A stretch of DNA of 64,000 bases from Salvator merianae. Taxonomy: Eukaryota; Chordata; Lepidosauria; Squamata; Teiidae. This document shows, one piece after another, positions 1 through 12,404 of this stretch. Numbering within the stretch: the first letter of the stretch is position 1; every line of letters begins with the position of its first letter. The notes under the pieces were generated by a model. It ran no database searches and had not been told where the DNA came from. It was given only the letters and a program-made list of their open reading frames with translations. The stretch covers positions 3,681,996 through 3,745,995 of the forward strand of contig QVOM02000103.1 in assembly GCA_003586115.2 (NCBI GenBank). The letters are read 5' to 3'. The translations under genes were made by a program, and so were the position numbers.

Positions 1-2704
1 AATCAGAAGACTATCTGACCACCATTTTGGTTTTGTTTATGATAGCAGTGGTGACAGTGGTATTCTATTCACAACAGCAGACTTAGTAGAACACCAATAA
101 GTTATGTGTCCTTTTCCTTTCACCTGGGTTCTGTCATGTGATTTTTCTGGCAGTTTTACAGAACAGTTTTGCTTGTGAAGAGATTTTTGTTGTCTGCCTA
201 AAACAGAAGGATGAGGCAATGGCCTAATCTTCTCAGTGGGTGGCAGAATTACATGTCCATTTAAGCACTTGGCTATATCAGAACAGTAGCTTCTAAGTGC
301 TTGATAGCAGCATAATGTCACTTATGCTATTGTGCTCTAAACCATATTCACACAGCTGAACCTAGAATCTCTGATTAGTCTGCCTGGTAGGATGTGCTGT
401 TTTTAGAACAGTAAAGTGTGTTTCATCTGACAGTTGTTTTTATCACTTACATTTTCCCCATAAGGAAGACATGTATCATTTCCTGAAAAAAACAATCATT
501 ATCATTTTTCACCCATGTACTTTCCATTCTCTAGGTCTAAAAGAGCTTATTCCTTTTGTCTTATATTTATTTGCCAATCAAATCAGGTTTTCTTTTTTAC
601 AGTCTAAAACTGTCAGGATGCAAGAGTTTCTAATCTGTACATAAAAGATAAAGCTCTTTATTTCCATTTATGCTTTTTTTCAGTGTCTGCATTAGCTTAC
701 ATCCCTTCATCATGGAAGTGTGTGCAATGAACAGAGTGAAGAGCCCTTCATTGGTACCCAATTAGCATTGTTTTGTGGCCCATTATTTTATGCATGTAAA
801 ATAATCTTCTTAGCAGGAACCAGCTCCTGCCTAATGGCCATGTATTATGGTCTGTCGGAGTTTGATAACTCTCTCTCTTTTTGTTTGTTCAGTGTCTTGT
901 TGTAAATATTAAATGAAATATGCTTAGATTTACTGTGCTTAGCATGTCACAAAGCTTGCATGTCCATATTACATATGTTTATTTCCAATATGATGTTCTA
1001 TTCGGTATGGAAACATTAAGAAGCATCCAGAGCGGGTTGTGATTCCTGGACTGGATCTTAGACAGAGTGGATAAAAGTCAAGGTATGTCAAGGCAAATAA
1101 ACAAAATAATCAGGAAACAGTCTAGCCCTATGAAAGACTTGTGTGGTGGCTTCGACAGCCTGTAGCACAGTTACCATCAACTTTTTCTGCTCCTTTTTCT
1201 GATAGCTAGTCTTACACTGAAGCCAGGGGCAAAAGCTCAAGTGATCCTGCAGAGCAATGGCCATACAAACATGGGCTGATTCAGATACATTAACTAGTTT
1301 AGACTTCCATGTGGCCTCCACTCTTAAGGATGCATTCACATCTACAGTGACGGACACTCTCAAAAAGCCCCAGTGGCAGTGCAGTCAAACACCCAGTGTG
1401 ACTGCCATTGTAGTTCACTCTGAGAAGGGCTGTGGAGGGGCTTTCATCTCGGCACTTAAAAAGTTCCCTGATGATGCCCGTCATTCAGCGCATAGTCACT
1501 CCTCATTTGGAAAATGGCATCATGTTAGTAAATGCCCACATCCAGGCACTTTTGGGCACGAGGAAGCTCTTCCGGTTCAGAACTGATAGGCCATTTGGTC
1601 AGCACATGACATACCCTGGGATGGTAGAAATCATCTTCACCTTGGCACACCCTATGCTGCCAAGGTGTGCATAGGGCTACTAGCAAATTTTAGACTTGAT
1701 TCTCCTGATGTGGAAATACAATCAGAGTGAATAAGGGTTTATATTTCAGTCATACTTATTATGACTTATTTACTTTTAGTTGTATGATGGAAAAACATGT
1801 CAGTGATATGCATGTTTCAAAGATACTTGGATGTGGTGGCTGGTCAGTAGTGTAGAATGGTCCATAGTGACAAGGCCAAGATATTACTTCCCCCTACATG
1901 CTAGCTATTTGGATTTATACTGCTTTCTGTCCCTAAGTGGGAATGAGAAAAGAAATGAAGATGCCATTGCCCATGATGATGAGAAAATCAAGCTGGTTTC
2001 TCCAAAGCCAGAGTTAGAGAAGAGGTCCTGATAGCAGAAGCCTAGTAACAAGACATTAGTGTCCAGCTCTTCTTCATTTCACAAGACAGTAATGGGAAGG
2101 ATTTGCATTTATTTTATTTTGCATTGTGTTATGTCATCTTATCTTGTTTATTTGTTTGATGCATTTTTATATTGCCCTATGCCTGACAGTTTCAGGGCAG
2201 CTTGTAATTGAAATATAATAGTTAAATTTGTAAAACTAAAATGTACAGAACTAGAGTGGCAGAAATGAAACTAATGGTCAAATACATGAGTGAAGAGTGT
2301 GCCTTCATCAGGCATCAAAACATACATAACACCCTCTAGGAAAAGGCTGTTCTACAAACTAGGGCCTGCTACTGAGAAGCTATCATCTCTCTTATAACTG
2401 AAGATGAGGAAGTGACAAGGAAAGTTCCTTTTGCTGCTCTTAATTGATGGACAGGTCAATATCTTATCTTATCCTTCCACGGGGTCTTTCACACTTACCA
2501 TTTGGAGTGATCCAGGCCACTCACTGGATCGCTCCATCTACACCTGACTGTTGCAGTTTACCAGGAGGTGTCCTTAGAGTGATCCAGCAGCTGGATTGCT
2601 CCTGGGACTATTGAGGCTTTCTGTTCAGGGAAAACCAATAATACTAGCACCCTAAGGTGACTAGATTAGCAGAGTAGGCAAACTGAGGCTTGAGGAAGGT
2701 TCGC
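1..2704. other. Non-coding stretch, nothing recognised
   Basis: No exon, RNA gene or known repeat was recognised here. The short open frames, such as those around 1257-1674, overlap on both strands and lack splice or codon support. Around 2504-2601 there are two small hairpins built on 'gtgatcca' and 'tggat' arms, which look like part of an old transposon. About 2150-2230 resembles the AT-rich tail of a dispersed repeat. Confidence 0.4.
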
Positions 2705-3143
2705 TGTTAGCTTGTAATAGTACTTACACACACAGCAAAGTCTTTGGTGCAGTGTCCTTTTATTTAGAGTTCAGAGGCAGAGTCACAGTCCAATCCAGTA
2801 TCAAAGTCTAGTAATCACGTCCAGTCACAAAGTGCTTCGCCAGGTAGCTTACTCAGGAGTGAGTGAGCAAAGTACTGAACTCTCAGTCCTGTGTATATAC
2901 TACCTAGCCCCAATCAGTTAACACAGAGCTCCATCACCAGATGGTCACATGCTTGGTCACATGTTGGTGGTCTGATCTATCAGGCCATACCTCACACAGG
3001 TGATAACTAATTACATACAATTGCATTTCCAGGATTATTGTAATACCTGCTTCATAGCATTGTACATTGTATATTTGTTATACAGTATAATACATTTCTA
3101 CATTTTACACACTTTGCATGATTTTACATTAACATATTCAACA
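2705..3143 (-). mobile_element. Putative solo LTR (minus strand)
   Basis: On the minus strand this block starts TGTTGAATATG and ends GCTAACA, so it has LTR-type TG...CA ends. It carries TATATA at 2894-2899 and, about 130 bases further in the transcription direction, AATAAA (complement of 2759-2764), leaving about 55 bases before the end as a U5-sized segment. That order of promoter, poly(A) signal and end is what an LTR shows. I found no matching target duplication at these boundaries and no internal retroviral sequence, so the call rests on layout only and the exact ends may be off. Confidence 0.42.
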
Positions 3144-6100
3144 GTGGCTATTTGCAATACCTGACAGGGACAGCAGATCTGTACCATCTTCTGGGTGCTG
3201 CATGGTGAGGGGGCATGGATTGTGTACTGCAACTGCACAGTCATTCACAGCTGTTGGATCACCATGACAACATCCAACCACACACCAGATGCCAGTTTGG
3301 ACTTTGCTTTGGGATTTCTGCAAGTGCTGCTGGCTAGGTACCAGGCTAGTTCAGTACTTGCAGTATGAATGGTTGCCACCACATTCCAACCTTATACCAT
3401 ACCAGGCCAGAAAGTGGAAACAGGCCCTTAGACTCACATATGGTTTTTGTCCTAGTTCATTCCCTACAAATACTTAGGCACCTTCCACATTAGGTCCCTG
3501 GTCTGTGCCTGTTGCCCATGACGCAGACCAGATCCCAAGAAGCTGTGCTTTCTGAGGAATGACTTGTCTGCCTGACAGTGACAACTAGCCCACTTCTCAG
3601 CACAAAAATGGTGTTAAGAAGCAGGCTAAGGGAAGACCACTTTAAAGTGGTCTCCCAAGCATTCCCAGAGGTAAATCAGTCTAGACAGTGTGTGGAACCC
3701 ATTATCATTTTGCCAAGTTGCTCTGGCTGGCAACTTCAGAGGCTGGAATTTTGTTCCCAGTCACCAAAGATGGGCTGGGTCGTGGTGGGCCATGGCAATG
3801 TGGGTGATCCCTGGCACATGATGCCAGCTATTGCTTCAATCAGCCTGGATCACTTGATCTGGACCAAGACAACCCTTTGTGATACACACCAATTCATGCT
3901 GTGCAGAAACTGCCCTATGTTCCTTGCAAGTTATCAATTATGTTTTACAATAATTATGGGGGGAAAGAACAGTTCTTTAATCCCTATGTGTTCATTTTGA
4001 TAAACTGGGGATAATTTTCCATGCAAAACAGCAGAAACAAGATAGACAAGTTCATAAAATGGAGTTTATTTTATTATTTCCTGTTTCACTCTCCATCCAG
4101 GAGACTGTGAGACAGTATTTGGTGAAAACTATGCAATATCACTTATAGATAAAAAGGTAATTATGATTTACAGGAAACTATAACTGAGTGGGTCTGAATT
4201 TTTGCCAAAGGCTGAGAAAGCAAGACAGAAACCTTTTGCTGCATTTGGCAGACTGCTGAGTGTGATATTTACAAATTACTGCAATATGTGAAAATATTTC
4301 AGCCTCAGTTTGCATGGTAAGAAGGGTCTATTGTATCCTAGTTATGCTCCTAATGAGTAATGTATAGTATCAATAAGTAATGTAAGTATTTTATAGTATA
4401 GTATAGTGTTCCACAGTTCCATTTCTGTTTTCTCTATTTTATGTGAGCAACTGCAGCATAAAGGTTCAGCAAAATGTAAGTAAACCTACCTGGAATGTAC
4501 TTGAGAGTATAGCCTAGAATTGCAATATTTATTTTATTTTATTTGAGCATTTAATCTTAAAGTAATCTTAACTTACTTTTTATGTCGTTAGATGAACTGT
4601 TTGTACTGTCTTCTTACAGCTAGTAATTGACCCAGCATTGTGTTTTAACATAGAAATGATTTTTCACCAATGTTTCTTTCAAAAATAATTGTTAGCTATT
4701 ACAGATCCCCAGGATGAAAAAGGAGCCTGGCTGGAGCCCAAGCGTCAGTGTGTTCATGAACTGGTGCTCCCATGTGGCTTGCAATTCACTTCTGTAGTCA
4801 GGATCTGCTCTCAGAGGAGACCTTTTGCAGTGCGGGATAACCCACTAGTGTGCAGAACGATGGTGCTGTTATGAGTGAAATGCCGTCCACTTGGGGCTAT
4901 TAGCTTTGACATTAGAAATGGTGAGAAGTGGGGATTATGCAAACAGGATGCCTTCCACCTCTGGATAGGGCCACACATTGTCACCTCTAAGATGTCTTTT
5001 TTTACCTCTGTGGAGACACAGCCAGTGTCTTTGCGTATGTCTTTTGTGTATATCAGACATATATCTTTTGTTTACCAGCAAGGAGACAACTTTCCTTTTT
5101 GTTGGTAATGTCACCTCTATCACATTCTTGGTAAAGTGGCATATAAAGCTGGTAAGAACATCCAGTTAACAACTGATGCATCTTCCCACAACAAATGAAT
5201 GGGATGGGAGAATGTGCAGATCAGGGAATCAAATGTTATCTTCTCATTGGCTTGTCTTTCAGAAAGGAGCTTGAAGCTTCCACGGCTTATTGTCCAGTGC
5301 AATTATCCCAGTGTTTGTCCAAATGCACACCTTCATGCCTAGAAAAAGGGTTACTTCTGAGTTCCCAATCTGAGCTGGGGAACATTTCATTTGCTATGTT
5401 ATAACCTTACATAGAACAGGCTTCTCACTCCATTCCTTTGATCTTGGCTCTCGTGTGTGACATGGTAGGGAAAGAGAGAGAGAAAGAGCCTCTAGGTAAA
5501 GGAGCATAGCACTGGGAACCTGTTCATTGAAAAACTCAAGAACTGCTCTGTGCATTCTAATTTCTCTAGTTCCTTGTCAGTAGAGTACTACATACGAATT
5601 AATTTAAAGGCCTACTGAAATCTTTTCTCCTCTTGCCTTTCTGCCAGACAGCTGTACAGTGCGAATGGAGTTAGCCATAAATATGGTGCACTACAGCTTT
5701 GAAGGAGAACACTGATCTTTTTGACCGTTGAAACTCATCCATTTTTCTCCTCTTCAGAGAAGCTTTCCAGCCCCTAAAGCTTCAGGAAAATCAGGGTCTT
5801 GCATCCAAAAACCAGGGTTTTTAGCTTCAGAAGGGGAGCTTTTGGCTGTACTGCCAATTACATGGTCCTACTGAGCAAACTGAAATTTTATGGGGCTCAA
5901 ATTATGTTCTATCACTTAAGACACTAATCTGTATAAAGCAATTTGTTAAGGAAATACTTAAAATGCAATTGAGTTGTCCTATGACATTTTTACTTTAAAA
6001 AAATTAATTGGTTCTCATCTAATTCCAAAGAGAAATAAAACATCTAGTTTTATGCTCAATTAGATTTTTGAATTCTTGTTGTAACATGAAATGATGAATA

Positions 6101-6237
6101 GGGATTGAAGAACAGTGCGTTAGCAAGGTAGGAATTTCTTAGTTGTTCAATAAACTCTATTACTTCATGTTCTGGGGGAAGCTATACTGGTTTAAGGAGA
6201 AGGGAATGATTTTCTGAAGTGCCTGAACACTTTTGTG
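3144..6237. other. Non-coding stretch with an old dispersed repeat
   Basis: The segment at about 3270-3360 resembles 31140-31240: both share 'gatgc.agtttgga', 'aagtgctgctgg' or 'gagtgctgctgg', and 'ctagttcagt'. They are probably two copies of one decayed DNA-transposon family. The rest, including open frames at 3578-4000 and 4689-5404, shows no recognisable domain or exon signal. Confidence 0.35.
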
Positions 6238-6310
6238 TAATATAAAATGTTTTAATAAATAAAATAGTAATCTTTACTACTTATTTTATTTATTAAAACA
6301 TTTTATATTA
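6238..6310. repeat. Near-perfect AT-rich palindrome
   Basis: The left arm at 6238-6270 and the right arm at 6274-6310 are reverse complements over about 29 continuous bases (taatataaaatgttttaata and onward) plus a short inner part, with a loop of about 3 bases. No coding content. It could be a minimal MITE or a cruciform-forming palindrome. No flanking duplication is obvious. Confidence 0.85.
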
Positions 6311-9300
6311 CTCTTCATAGACATTTGAGGGAAGATAACAAAATAAAATCATTTTTAAAAATGATAGAGTTAGATAGGGATTTAATAGTCCATACAGGAA
6401 CTCCATAAATGACTGGTAATATTTGTCAGGACGAACAGAAATTTCATAAGCTGGACGCTGTATCATAAAAAGTCCTTCCATGGTCATTGTCAGGTGACTG
6501 CTGCAGATGGGACCATAATTAAAAGTTCTTTGTGAAATTCTTAGACCTCCAGTAGCCCCATGCTGAGAGGATCAGTTCTTCAGATAAGCTCGTTATCTAA
6601 TATATATTTTATGTCACTGGTCCAGCACTGAAGTTACCAGTGCATGAATCAATGGTCCTTTCTGCATGGCTCAGGCTATCCTGTGCCATGCTGATCTGGA
6701 TAAAACAACCTCTCCAACAATGGGCCAGGCTACCAGTGGGTTGTGCCAAGAACTGCCTGCTTTGTAGGTGGCCAATTCCTGTCCCAATTATGGAGGCAGG
6801 GAAAGAAAGTTCTTGTCCCATGTAGTTGCCAGCTGGGCCTGTTGTGGCCAGGCACCCAGAAGTGGTGCACTTCTGCACTTCTGCCAGGAGCCAGAAATGA
6901 CACTTCTTTGCCTTTGTGTACTGGACCACTGTCTCATATGCCTTTGTACATGAGCTGCTGGTCCAGTAGATTATCATGGAACCCTACATGCACTGCTTAC
7001 AAGTGGTCCATAGTTGAAGTGGGCTAATGTGCCATTTTTGTGCCATAGCCCAATCCAATGCCTCTTTCAATGTGTATGTAGTGGTGTACTCAGAGGTATG
7101 GCCTCATAGTAGATTGGTCTGCATTACCAACAATGTGTTCTGGGGTACACTGTGCTGTTCTACTAGCTCCATATGGACACAGCTGATTTGGCTAAACTAT
7201 TAAGCTAATTCCATTTAGGAATAATCATAGCTGACTTAAAAGCTGAATCTCATGAAAGCCAGTCTTTGCTACTTTTGTTTATTACTATTATTGTTCATTT
7301 AAAATTGTATAGATCACCTAATACTAGACTTTCAAGGGAGTATATAGAAATACAGATAAAACACTACATAAAACAATAGAACAATTCAATCAAATTTCAA
7401 ATAACGTGAATACAGACTATTAGTAAATCATTGAAATATATAATATCAAGCAGCTGCTTCTTTTGAATGAATAGACTCCTTCTTTCCCCTTTCTCCTTTT
7501 TTCCCCATAAAATCTGCTTGGGATTCTTTTTAATTTCAGGGAATAGTTGCATTCAAACTTTAGTTTGCATCGTTTTATAGGCTAAGCTTACTCTATATTT
7601 GCATACTGCAGGACTAAAAAAATAATTTTAAAAAAAAATCACCCTGATGTAGGGTCGGAATTGCCGTCTTGCATTCTTCGTGCATTTTTTTTTTTAAGGT
7701 AGATTTGGGCTTTTGCAATATGTGCTGTTCATACTGCTGAATCACTACTGGGGTTTTTTCTCCTCATAGTCTGACAAACAGTAGAAACATCACACCTCAT
7801 GATAACGAACTTCAAAGTTTAACTATGTGGTGTATAAAAAAAAAAAAAAAAAGCCTTCCTCTCTCATATGTCAACCAGTTTCCCAGAAAGAGCTGTATAA
7901 GTCTGTAAAAATACCTGCAGAAATTAAAGATAGTAGATGTTTGCTGCTGATGAGCAAGAAAAAAACTACAAAAGATCAAAGTAAATCTGAGATTCTACTA
8001 AGGTTTGAAATACTAACTTGAACAACAGTGAGATGATTTGGAAAATGATGCAGAAATTGCAATACTTTAGAAGAATTATAAGTAGTAAAATAAACAATCA
8101 ACTAAATTGGGGGGGGAAAGACAGGAAATTACATCTTGTTCAATTGATCCCAATTAATTAGTAATTTCCTAGGAAGTAATATATTGGTTTTCCAATTTAA
8201 AATGGTTCAGATGGGTAATCTTGAAATGAGAAGATTTTTGTCTGTCATAGCACCATCAGAAGTGAAATGAAGGAAGTCACCTTGAGAACATCCAGAGATT
8301 AATTGCAATTTTATTACCTTTTCTAAGAGTAGGAATCAAAGCAAGTCAAACAGAATAATAAATTAACTGTCTATGAAGTGAATTGTTAAGACTTGTTAAA
8401 GAAGACTTTTTTTTTTTTTTTTTTTTAGCAAAATCTATTTGGGAACTTGCTTTAGAAAATTATTAGGAAAGAACATCTCAGACTTCTGCATTCAGGTACA
8501 GTATTTCTTATACACTATACCAAGGATTTGTCTTTTTTAAAAAGTTGAAAACTAGTTCAAATAAGGCTGTAGTCCAAAACATATGAAGACACTGGAAAAA
8601 AAACCCTCAAATGTTTTAGACATGTAGCCCATGAAGACCACGGCAAGGAATTAAGGGAGTAATAGTTCGGCAACAACCTGACTGACCCTAATTCAAATAA
8701 TGTAGATTTAAAGTTTTAATTTCTTTTTAAATCTTTTTTTAAAAACCTTATAGACTTGCTTTGAAAATAGTATCTGTAAATCACTCTGATTTCTTGCTAA
8801 CAGAGATTACAATATAATAATTCATAGCACAATTAGGATTGACTATTTCTCAACATCAGAATATGTCTTAGCATCATGCTTAAAAGATGTTATAAGATAA
8901 AAAATTACAGAACATTTCCAAGTAACTAGAACACTTATTTTAGAAGTTGATGCTTAAGTGTTGTTGTTGTTGTTTAAAAAAAATCTATTTGATGGTCATG
9001 TTTTCTCTTTAGCTAGGTATCTGTTTTAGAATCAAAATATGAAGATACATTCGACGTACAATGGCTTTAGTCTAGGACACTCTGGATAGGCTTCTCTTTG
9101 CTGGCCGCCAGACTTTAAAATAGTCTCTCCTTTGAAGTGCATGAGCCACAAATGTTATATTAGAACATAAATGATTCACTTCTCCTCCTCATTTATTGTT
9201 GTGGTGGGTGTATTTAAATTTTTTAAACCATGTTTTAATCATTTTCAGAACTGATAATTTGCCTTTTATGTGACCTAAGCTGAGGCCTCTGCATGAAATG

Positions 9301-12300
9301 GTGGGATATACTATAAATCTAATGAACAGAACATGGGGAACATATGATTTTGTTGGAGCAATTCCTTTTCTCCCTGTGTCTCTTTTGTAACCTTAAAAGG
9401 GTGGAATGTGCTCCAGAACAATATAGGAGATAGCAATGGGGACTGCAGATGGAATGAAAAATTGGTGAAAATCATCTCCCCACCTACTGACTGGAGTCTC
9501 TACTGGATCAAAATGAATACGTCTTGCTAAACAACAGTGAATCTTTATAGTAACAACAGTGGCAGAATGTTCACTTTTGCCATCTACTTTTTAGCTTACA
9601 TACTGCAGGACACTAATCATAATTTTATCAACCAACTTCTAATAGTTAAAACATAAAAATAAAAACCATGGATTAAGATATGATGCAGGTTTCTTCAAGT
9701 TAAGAAAGCTAGTGTGGTGTACTGCAAAATATATTGTGGAAGAAGAAAGCGTGGGTCTTTATCTCTATTTTGCCATTAAATTAACTCCATCATTTCTGGC
9801 CAAGATTCAGCACCTTGGATAGAAACATATTCACTTTCAGTGCTCAACAAAAGGTTTTCTTTCAGAAATATGTTTTTAAAAATTGAACAATATTGGAATG
9901 TCTTGTACTATAGTTGCTTTCAGATCTATACTAGTCTATGATTATACCAGATAAGTGTTAAATTCTCAGCACTGTACTGCAGTATCAAAAAGGAATTTGG
10001 CCTAAATCTGTTATGAACCATATATTTTTTCAAACTTCGTATGATAATTGTAAGGTTGTGATAGGCTTGTATGACAAGAAACAATCCTCCACATATGGAA
10101 GTGCCAGTTCAAACTGCATGATACTTTAAAATCTAAAAATGATATCTTAAATTGGGTCCAGGTTTGCACTAACTATTAGTGCAAGTGAGCAGGCATTGAC
10201 ATATGTTCAAAATACCTGATTTCCATTGGTATCTTTGCAGATGAATTCTTCACTAGCTGAGCTTTCCAGCTCATCTTTAGGGTAGCCTCATATTGCAAGT
10301 TCTCTCTGCTTCAACAACCACCATGACGAAGCATAAAATTTAATATTCAGCATTCAGAAATTACAAGATGCTATCAGTATTTAAATTCCACACAGAAAGA
10401 CCACGGATTTATGTGGTTTTGTGTCACATATCAGATTACCCCTAAAAAGGTGGGCCTGACAAAGAAGTAGATACAGAGAGGTGCCATTGCAAAGCTGATA
10501 AACACTTTTCATAAAATGTGGATTCTGCAAAACATTGACCTCTGCAAAAAAATGGGACATGGTATATATAGCTAATATTGTTAACAATATATAACTAATA
10601 TTATTAGCAATATATAGCTAATATTTATGCACTGATACACCAGGATATTTTACATTTTGGATTTTAGGCAGTTTGTTCTTCAGTTCTGAATAATAAAATT
10701 AGTATCAGTAACTTTGTATGTGCTCAGCCAACAATTAACTGGCTATAATAATTATTACTACTGTAATTTTTAATCAGCTTTCTGCACAAAAATAAGAAGA
10801 TGTACAAAATTCCTTTAAAGAATAAAAACACAAACAAATTATCACCACAAAATAATATATTACCATCAATTAAACACTAGGTCAACAAAACTATTCATGC
10901 TAGAATAATAGGCATGTTTTTGTCTGGTGTCTGAAATATGCCAAAGCAGGCATAAGGTAAGCCTGTCTGGGGACCAAGTTCTGTAGGGGACATACCACTG
11001 AAAGGCCCCTGCATTTGTTGCTGTTCTAAGTTGGAACTAAACTTAAAAAGTCTTGAAATGTTTTGCATATCTCATCTGAGCAAGCATTGCAGACAGGGAA
11101 TATGTTTTATGCTGCACCCATCTATTGCTTTCTCTGTAGACATTTGCTTCTTAGGTTCTGAGGCCATGCCCTGGCTGCCTACTCCTTACCTTTCTCCAGA
11201 GTGGATGCAAAATCATTCCAAAGCAACCCTTCCCCAACAACCCTATAAGAAAAAAACAGAAGAAAGCCCTGAGATAGATATAAAGTTTGAAGGAAAAAAT
11301 CTTGTGCTCTGCATAGAGTCTGCAGTTTTCAGTTGCTAGTGCAGGGACTGAGCTATGCATCTTGAATGGAAATTTGCCTCTGTCATTTACCCACCAGATT
11401 TTAAAGCATACTGTTGACTCCTTCTAACACCAGCTGTGAGGGGATAACTGGAATTAAGCTAACTACCTTACAGGATTATTGTAAGGATGTATGGCATTTA
11501 AAACATTTAAAAGCAGCATTTTACTGCCAAGTACACATTATTTATTTATCAACAGTATTTATAGGCTTCATTAGCACAAGAGTTTTCATAGTGGTTTAGC
11601 TAGACTACATTGAACTCACTTGTTTACAGCTCAGTGGTAACATAGTTCCTTGCTTTCATAATCAGAGTGGGTGGATGCCTTAGAATGCCAAGCTCTAGGC
11701 TGTGACTCTAAGCCAGGGGGTGGATCCTATAAATGTGGACCACTGGGATACTGCTATAGACAAGCTAAAGACTCCAGCCTGGCTCAATTCAAGAGCAGCA
11801 CTGCATAGGCCACCCCGGGGAACTAAGCTCTATGCTCAATCTAATTAATCTGAGTTCTACTATCACACCTGTTTTCCAGGCTTCTCAGTCCCTTTTATAT
11901 TCTTAGCAGGGCAGGTAGAGACTTCAGAAGGTTACGTTTGACTACTTAACTATGTAAATCTCAATATACTGAGGTCTGCTTTACCTTTTAGGCATTCAGT
12001 TGACTGAGGCTGCAGTTACATGTAGGCAGGTTAGATTCATATTAAAAAACAAACACAAAAACAAACCAACATGTTTTCTCTTCTTGCTTTTTCCCCCTGT
12101 CCTCATTTCTAAGGGAAACCCACATTAAATGTGGGTAGCTGCTGTTTACACTGAAGATAACATCTTGTTGCAAAATTGGTCTTTCCTTGGGGGCTAGTTG
12201 CAGAGACGTGATTGGCTGATGGGGCTGCAGGCTTAGTTTCCTGTGGTTAGCTAACCAGCTTGCATGGTCCTAAAAACAATCCCACCTTCCCCCAAAATCA

Positions 12301-12404
12301 GCATACCAAGTCCCTCCCTCCTCCTTCTTTTTTGTATTTTTTCTTAAATTCAATCATCGGATCCTTGGGTATTGGGAGAAACAGAGGGGGAACTCCAAGT
12401 GAAA
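6311..12404. other. AT-rich non-coding stretch
   Basis: No gene or transposon coding sequence was recognised. Visible simple features are poly(A) at about 7837-7852, a T-run near 8408-8427, (TTG)n near 8959-8972, AT-rich near-repeats at 10563-10625 and a small perfect hairpin (acccacat/atgtgggt) at about 12118-12136. Confidence 0.45.
10563..10625. repeat. AT-rich tandem/palindromic repeat
   Basis: About three degenerate units of 'aatatatagctaatatt' type follow each other, and the units are themselves partly self-complementary (around gttaac). It has no coding potential and probably arose as a local simple-sequence expansion. Confidence 0.6.

Noticed and set aside
1257..1674. Overlapping open frames on both strands that might be exons
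   Set aside because: Short, no domain, no splice signals in register, and opposite-strand frames of equal length; this is what base composition alone gives.
2705..3143. A target duplication for the putative solo LTR
   Set aside because: Flanking bases ttcgc and gtggc do not match, so the element call rests on internal signals only.
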